This document shows, piece by piece, positions 59,701 through 64,000 of a stretch of 64,000 bases of DNA (positions within the stretch are counted from its first letter, which is position 1; the number at the start of each line of letters is the position of its first letter). The stretch is from NCBI RefSeq assembly GCF_004379255.2, contig NC_056046.1:1178001-1242000 (forward strand), read 5' to 3'. The DNA comes from Salvia splendens (taxonomy: Eukaryota > Streptophyta > Magnoliopsida > Lamiales > Lamiaceae). A program made the translations under genes and the position numbers. A model generated the notes under the pieces. It did not search any database. It saw only the letters and a list, made by a program, of their open reading frames with translations, and had not been told where the DNA came from.

Positions 59701-62700
59701 GCAGAAGAAGAAGGAAGCTCGGCTTTGAGCGCGGCTTTGAGTTCGGCTTTGAGCCGAGAAGACAGTTGGTCTTGAGCCGAGAAGCAAAGGAGTTCGGTTT
59801 GTGTACCGAGAAAGGAGTTCGGTTTGTGAACCGAGAAGGGAGCTCGGTTGTGAGCCGAAGAGAGTGCTCGGTTGTGAGCCGAAAAGAAAGTTCGGTCTTG
59901 AGTCAAGAATAGAGTTCGTCTTGAGCCGAAAAGGAAGAAGCTACAGTTCGGTCTGAAACCGAGAAGGAAGTTCGGCCTAGAGAAACTAGCCGTTGGTGCA
60001 GCAGTTAGTTAGCCGAGATGTAGCAGTTATTCTTCTTGCTTTCTTGATTCTTCTTGTAGTTAGTTAGTAGCAGTTGCTACTTGATTGTAGAGCTTTAAAT
60101 AGCTCAAAACCATGTACGTAGTAAGTAGTGAAAATCAATAAAGAGTTTTCAAGTTTTCTCTCCAAGATTACCATCTTCGATACTCTAAGTGTGAGTGTGT
60201 GTTCTTCTGCATTGTGAGTTATCATACAACTGTGAGTGTGTGTGATTCACCTGAGTGTGTGAAAGTCTTGTGCGTATTGAATCCCAACAATCACTAACTA
60301 CCACCAGGTTGTTTTGTAAGCGACTGATTGTAGAGGGAACTTAAAAGCTTACTTTTCCAGCATTCTTCACAAAATGAGACTTAACTTCATCAAGCAATGA
60401 AGGCCAAGCTTCAAACTCCAATCTATGCCATGCGGAAACCAGTGCAAAAATAGGTTCCAATTGATCTACAAGGACAACATATTGCGGTAAGTTTATATAT
60501 TGCATCAGAAAGTAAACCATGTTCAAAAGAGTTTGTGGGATAGTAATGTAGAACATTGAGAAAAGAAACACCGCAAAAATTTGGCTAACCAGATATTGGA
60601 AATTTGGCGACAGTTTCTTGGATATTTCGAATCCTGTTAATCAGAAATTCCAAAGCCGAGAGAGCCTGAAAATCATGAATAAAGGGTTTCATGTATTGCA
60701 ACAGGCACTTAAATGCCACAAACAAAAAAGAAAAGGGCAATTAACATATCACTTTAGAGTCCAGATAATACTATTAAATCTCAAGGTATGTCTTTAGAGA
60801 GGTTATTGTAACCTCTCTAAGTGAGATACTCTACCTTGGCGAGAGGTGTGTCAAGTGGCAGAGCAAGGATCATATCAACAACTTCAACAATTTTCATGAG
60901 AGAAAGATGATGAACAGTATGGTCATCCCATTCTTTTAGGAGGAAAATAATTCTCTGTTTAAGATGTGTAACTGGTTCCACCAATTTGGCCAGCATGGGT
61001 GAATTTGAATCCTGTTAGAAACAAAACATGGAATACACACCAGTGAGCAGAGTGATAACATGATAAACAAGAAGGCAATTACTGACAACAGAACAGAAAG
61101 TGCCTTGTAGAAATTGTATGCACAAGTTGATTTGTGGAGAATGAACTTGTCATCGTGCTCCAAACAGAGGCGGAGCAAGTGTTCAGGTGCAATCTTGGCA
61201 TCAAAACTTGAGGAACATAAACCTCTCAGATCTGGACAAGAAGTAGGTGCAAAGATGAGTCTGAGAGATACTTGAACTATTTATAGTATGATTATGCAAT
61301 AATTGATCACCTCGCGTCAACTTCATCCCCAGCATGTAAGAGTTACAAAAGGAAGACAACCTATCCACATCCGACACTTCAGCACTGCAAGGCTGGTGGA
61401 GTTGATAGTATATATGATTAGTATTACAAAAATATAAGCATGTTAATTGCTCTATCTTTCACTCTCAGAAAATAAGGTATCACCAAATATCTATCACTCT
61501 TTAGCTATTATAAGAGTACTGAAAATCAAAAAATATTTGTAAACTACAAGCACTTCTGTTGTTTCATAGTTGAAAAAACAAAGTAAGAAGTTCAGTAACT
61601 GCATGGACATCACATCATCTCCTGAATGAGCTCAGCCAGTGACAGAAATATAATATGAAAACATCCAGTATTTACAGAAGCAGTCCCAAAAGATGTGATT
61701 TGGTAAGTAAGCATTCCATCTGAAACCCTTTGAGCTCATATGACAGAATTATATTACAAATGCTTACAATTATGAGGGATAGAAGAAATGGTTGAGAACT
61801 TACTCTTTGAATAAGGCCAATTGAACCAAATAACTGGTTGTGTATGTTGACAATGCCATCCAAATCAGATTCCTGAGCATTCCATTCTTGCTCCAACCCT
61901 TCGTCTTCCTCATTGACTCTGATCTGCAAGGGGATAAACTTGTGAGTTGATGTTCAGTGACAAACTGGCATTTTCGATGACCACCAGCATGCAGACTGGA
62001 GAGGATGGATCTCAAAAGGAGTATCATTACCTTGTCATCTAGTTCTTCCGAGAGAAGTTCCTGCCACTCAGAGAAGCTATCATTCGCAAGCAAAATTGCG
62101 CAGTTGGAAACATCAATCTCGAGAATACTCTCCATCTTAAATGTTCTAGATCTGAACTTGAACAGTTCAGATCGACCATCATCAGTTGACTTTGCCCGAT
62201 GCTTCATCCAAAGACTTGCAATTTTATGGAAGATCTCATGCAAAAGCTGATAAATCAGAGGGAAAAATTCATATTTCTGACTTCCGAGTGGGAAAATCAT
62301 AGTGTGCAACTCATAAAACTCTGAAAATAGGACAATATAAAGTAACAACTCTACCTTAAAGGAAGAAGCGCTAAGAAATCCAGAACCAGCAATAGACTCT
62401 TTAAGTCGATCCAGAATATTGTGGTAAACAGAAACCTTAAAGGGCAAGGTCGATGCCGGCTGCAAGGTTTGACATGTAGCAAACATAATTAGTAGAAGAG
62501 AGGAAAGTATTAGGAAATGTAGTTAAGAGGAGTAAGATATTTCTCAGAAGATGCACAAAAAGAACTCTGAATATGAAAGAATGACAAACCGTTGCATGAG
62601 ATTCTCTGGCTGAAACAGTATCACCAGTTAACTCAACCATGTTCTGCAGTACATATAGATCTGTTTCTTCAACAATTGTTGGCCAATCAATATCATTTAT

Positions 62701-63913
62701 GGAGAGTTGGGCTTTCCTTCCAACATCGATGGAGACTCTTTTAGATGCACACACTCTGGGGAACCTAACAAACTTGTGAAGTGTGCTCTGTTGATGTAGC
62801 ACCAAAAGTCAAAGGAGGAAACCATAAACAAAAAGAGACTTAATTAGATGAAACAAGTATCTTCTACCCACCAAAACAGATTCTATACTCTGCTCGCCAT
62901 TAGGCAAATAACTTCTGCCGAGTACATCAGATACAATTAATGACAATCCTAATTTTATTTCATATATTGCAACTTGGACAGGTTCAGTAATATCAACGTA
63001 TTCGGAGCATTTTGACAACTGGTAAATGAAATGTGAAGTCATATCCTGAAAATGAGAAGTACAACAATGGAAGGTTAGATTGGGTAAAGCCATATTATGG
63101 ACATGTCGTAATCCATAAGTATAGATGACAAATAGAATTTGAACGTAAAATATACCTGCCAATTGTGCACTTGGTTAGAGACCTGTTCCACTTTCAAGCT
63201 TTTGACATTCTTGATCCATTCAACAATTGCTGTAACCGACTTAAGAAAATCATTGCATAGATACTTCAGCTCCTTAAATTTTCCAGGATTTGGGCGGAAG
63301 ACCATCTGATTCAGGAAAGATGTTATTGGGTGAGATGAGAACTTACTTATATAGGTCCATATAGATAAAAACTTTTACAGAAGATGCAAAGATATTCCAA
63401 TTTCAGAAACCATCTATACCTCTGCATATGTTATGTAAGATATCACATAGCATGATAGCAAGCTGTATATTTCAACAAAGGTGGGAAGAGAAAAAGGAGG
63501 AATCACAGTGGATGCCATGGTAATTCCAACAGATACAATATGCTGGTGTGCAAATATTTTGTCCAGCTATAATCAGCATTCTGAATTTGACTTAGATATC
63601 CAAGGTTATATCATAAGGTATTTATTGGAGTTCCTAGTACTTTTTTCTCTTTCCAATACTATCTGTAGGATGATTTTCATTTGTGAAAGTACCATCAGTG
63701 GGTAAGAAAACCCTTCTGACAGTGTTAAAACTTTTACCCTGAAAATTAATATCAAGAAGAGACCAAATTTATGTTATAGAGAGTATGCACAGGTACCTTT
63801 CTCCGGAGCATCCTCCTTTCAGCTTTAAGTTTATCTAGCATATTGATTTTGTAACTATCATCTTCCATCTGATGATGTGAATTTCCAGCTAAATAGATAC
63901 ATTCTTGTCTAAC
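47731..63913 (-). CDS. MDN1: Midasin (MDN1/REA1), C-terminal 32 exons, partial at right edge
   Basis: Exons run from 63913-63797 down to 47763-47731, about 2116 residues, roughly the last two-fifths of this giant AAA+ protein. Midasin removes assembly factors from pre-60S ribosomes in the nucleolus and nucleoplasm. Visible here are the helical linker region (exons above 50875), a Glu/Asp-rich domain carried mostly by one 1653-bp exon (50584-48932), and the C-terminal VWA/MIDAS domain with its metal site DDSASMS (about 48750) and the ending WFELMQYSRD-stop. The six AAA+ rings lie off the window. Exons between 55 and 47 kb include 54703-54624, 54541-54428, 54246-54178, 54094-53938, 53528-53368, 53291-53245, 53162-52936, 52659-52435, 52336-52125, 52049-51891, 51813-51604, 51501-51202, 51106-50972 and 50875-50672. 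The 212-bp exon 52336-52125 breaks the frame by one base. The intron at 54542-54623 has a GC donor. The intron 54704-60352 carries a retrotransposon. Confidence 0.92.
52125..52336 (-). pseudogene. MDN1: MDN1 exon with apparent one-base frameshift
   Basis: The preceding exon ends on a complete codon and the following exon starts on one, yet this exon is 212 bases, one short of 213. It reads as Midasin in one frame up to EIQQEQRVVAYK (to about 52265) and then as Midasin in the next frame from VLRQSQELETMHMAFDKF to NQCATFKCMWSQK. The two frames share a single G, as if AAGGTT had lost one G. No intron could fit between them. Confidence 0.7.
53604..53855. mobile_element. Stowaway MITE in an MDN1 intron
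   Basis: The left end CTCCCTCCGTCCCAACTTAA and the right end TTAAGTTGGGACGGAGGGAG are inverted repeats. TA flanks lie at 53602-53603 and 53856-53857. A second, inner copy of the right end (CTTGAGTTGGGACGGACGG) lies about 35 bases inside. It sits in the intron 53529-53937. Confidence 0.9.
54889..55571 (+). repeat. 5' LTR
   Basis: Its first 400 bases hold an array of about 20-25-bp units built on GTTCGG...CCGAGAA, each able to fold on itself. A TTTAAATA sequence at about 55377 and AATAAA at 55420 mark the probable TATA box and polyadenylation region. Confidence 0.95.
55574..55592 (+). other. Primer-binding-site-like sequence
   Basis: TGGCGCCGTCTGTGGGAAG starts two bases after the 5' LTR. It is not the TGGTATCAGAGC initiator-Met site found in most plant copia elements. 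The complement ends GGCGCCA, the kind of 3' end seen on some elongator tRNAs; the exact tRNA was not identified. It abuts the gag start codon. Confidence 0.6.
55593..59690 (+). CDS. Copia gag-pol polyprotein (1365 aa), intact
   Basis: A single frame without stop. In order: gag with a UBN2-type domain (from residue 1); a CCHC zinc knuckle (about 238-251, CFWCKKPGHLKKDC); an aspartic protease (DSG about 292); an integrase HHCC zinc site (about 419-453) and DDE core (Asp about 479, Asp about 542, Glu about 580); a reverse transcriptase (QLDVKTAFLNGDL about 918, YVDDM about 1004); and RNase H (CDADY about 1179, TESEY about 1219, CDSSSA about 1255). All catalytic residues are present. The last 28 codons are encoded by the first 84 bases of the 3' LTR, so pol overlaps the LTR with no untranslated gap. 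The element is probably autonomous. Confidence 0.95.
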   Translation: MAARLDAEKFTGKNDYSLWKMKMKAVLIQQGLAAVLANTEEKGKAPMLDDKAQAKMEEMQLKAHSAVILCLGDKVLREVQEAKTAVEILNRLDEVYLAKSLANRLYLKKRLYAYSFSGEKSIIEQLEEFNKIIDDLGSVDVKISDEDKAILTLNALPSSYDQLSDPIIYGRDKAITYAEVYSALMAKELQKTTSRSSASSNVQTAEALNVKKFKKQNFKKKFEGSKPSSSDAQKETRACFWCKKPGHLKKDCHAWKRKLASEGHNTSDCVESTDPPAQLMNVSDNGISHRWIMDSGCSFHMCPNKSWFHDLQEASGTVVLGNNHVCQIKGIGKVKLSLQDGSIKILTGVRYIPEVKRNLISLGMLEEKGFTILMSQGKMLVKSGNAVMMEADREHILYYLKAKAVDGESNAVSDDSIMLWHKRLGHPAEGSLKELIKKGLISGDFNKMDPCEQCILGKAKKAPYPTGIHSSTAPLDYIHSDLWGPSPVSSIGGGKYYLAIIDDYTRKLWVYILKEKSETFTKFKIWCKEVELEKGRSVKCLRTDNGLEFLSTEFDLFCKEKGMKRHRTVPGNPQQNGVVERMNRTILERVRCLLLSSGLSNRFWGEAVYTAAYLINKCPSTALKSETPDYMWYGAHSDYSKYKVFGCAAYAHARQGKLEARALKCILLGYQRGVKGYRLWCIEPGRQKVVVSRDVVFLEDQMPYLKRKLDSNEIESDFLKVEPVGLCQGAGGASDSESESEPEDDGALARGRKIDEPTADSAREYQIARDRGRRNTRPPERFSDVVYYALCAAEGIDIADPLTYKEAMKSKDRERWIEAMNEEMESLLKNKTWILVDKSRLTTDGKERRLISCKWLFKKKIETTDKDRIRFKARLVARGFTQQEGIDFNEVFAPVVKHTSIRILLAVVNQLDWELQQLDVKTAFLNGDLEETIFMEQPEGFVKTGEEGKVCLLQKSLYGLKQSPRQWNKKFDAQMKKIGFSKSEYDDCIYIKKAGRTPIAYLLLYVDDMLLAGPSMTEIQKVKQDLKSSFEMKDLGESRKILGIHIQRDRGCKKLWMLQTDYIDKVMQRFRMENAKPASTPLSQSFRLSKEQAPKTKQEADEMEAIPYASVVGSIMYTMICTRPDLAHAISVTSRYMADPGKEHWNALKWILRYMKSTKDWGIVFNGWEGGSEEVVQGYCDADYAANLDTRKSQTGYVFTMFGTVISWKSGLQSVVALSTTESEYIALTAAVQESFWIQGVISDFGFDQETMVIHCDSSSAICLAKHPGFHERSKHIDIKLHFIRDEIERGRVKVVKINTLHNPADMLTKSLSRDKFDHCKKLINVCARTEMSPQVENCNNGVLISVGRSSARKEFGKLGLPSWN
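59607..60289 (+). repeat. 3' LTR
   Basis: Same length and, as far as I can read, the same sequence as the 5' LTR. The preceding bases AGGTGGAGAA are only a weak polypurine tract. The pol frame continues 84 bases into it. Confidence 0.95.
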
Positions 63914-64000
63914 CTGTAAGACAAAACAATCGATCAGTCTGAGGAGTAGAGTTGCTAAGCATCAATAAAATAAATAAAAAAAAAGCTAAGCATTATGTAA

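Larger units (their letters stand above)
54889..60289 (+). mobile_element. Complete Ty1/copia LTR retrotransposon, 5401 bp
   Basis: The two LTRs are 54889-55571 and 59607-60289, both 683 bp, starting TG and ending CA. Read side by side they show no difference. A perfect 5-bp target duplication ATCAC lies at 54884-54888 and 60290-60294. The element is inserted antisense in the MDN1 intron 54704-60352, which would be only about 243 bp without it. Domain order (protease, integrase, reverse transcriptase, RNase H) is that of Ty1/copia, TNT1/Tork-like in general appearance. Identical LTRs, intact ends and an open frame indicate a very recent insertion. Confidence 0.96.

Overview
The window is nuclear DNA from a flowering plant. 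It is AT-rich, its genes are split by short GT-AG introns, and every recognisable protein is a plant family (Alfin-like PHD proteins, BIG GRAIN 1-like, NF-YA, CID/Ataxin-2, PDAT, GBF-interacting protein 1-like, Midasin). The mobile elements are also plant-type: Stowaway MITEs, non-autonomous hATs, a tRNA-derived SINE and a Ty1/copia element. A core eudicot, possibly of the mint order, is my guess; the order cannot be proved from the sequence alone.

Layout. 172-2251 (+) is a ten-exon omega-amidase/NIT2-like gene. 2252-12208 has no recognisable gene but holds a SINE with target-site duplication, a cluster of four G-boxes, a foldback element carrying part of a tRNA-Asp and three 21-nt hairpins, a Stowaway-like MITE, and a 679-bp hAT-type element with an 8-bp duplication. 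12209-13402 (-) is an intronless BIG GRAIN 1-like gene with a G24 tract beside its TATA box. 13.8-17.4 kb is non-genic with a second hAT-type element. 17462-22625 (-) is a ten-exon GBF-interacting protein 1-like gene. 23749-26070 and 27494-30689 (-) are two tandemly duplicated Alfin-like PHD genes. 31543-32180 (-) is a two-exon miniature NF-YA that encodes little more than the conserved core. About 33.7-37.6 kb (-) is an Ataxin-2/CID3-CID4-like gene. 39611-42966 (-) is PDAT1. 45170-46186 (-) is an intronless mitochondrial carrier. 47731-63913 (-), running off the right edge, is the C-terminal portion of Midasin (MDN1) in 32 exons.

One MDN1 intron contains a complete, very young Ty1/copia retrotransposon (54889-60289, antisense to the gene) with apparently identical 683-bp LTRs, a perfect 5-bp duplication and a single intact 1365-codon gag-pol frame. 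A separate MDN1 exon (52125-52336) is out of frame by one base, although all other exon phases agree. Either this copy of MDN1 is decaying or the base is an assembly error.

The genes do not form an operon-like unit; they are independent loci. Nuclear regulation (GIP1-like, Alfin-like pair, NF-YA, BIG GRAIN), RNA metabolism (CID/Ataxin-2), ribosome assembly (MDN1), lipid synthesis (PDAT1), transport (carrier) and amide metabolism (NIT2) sit side by side. Exon boundaries were derived by hand from splice signals, reading-frame continuity and recalled family sequence; no alignment or database search was run.
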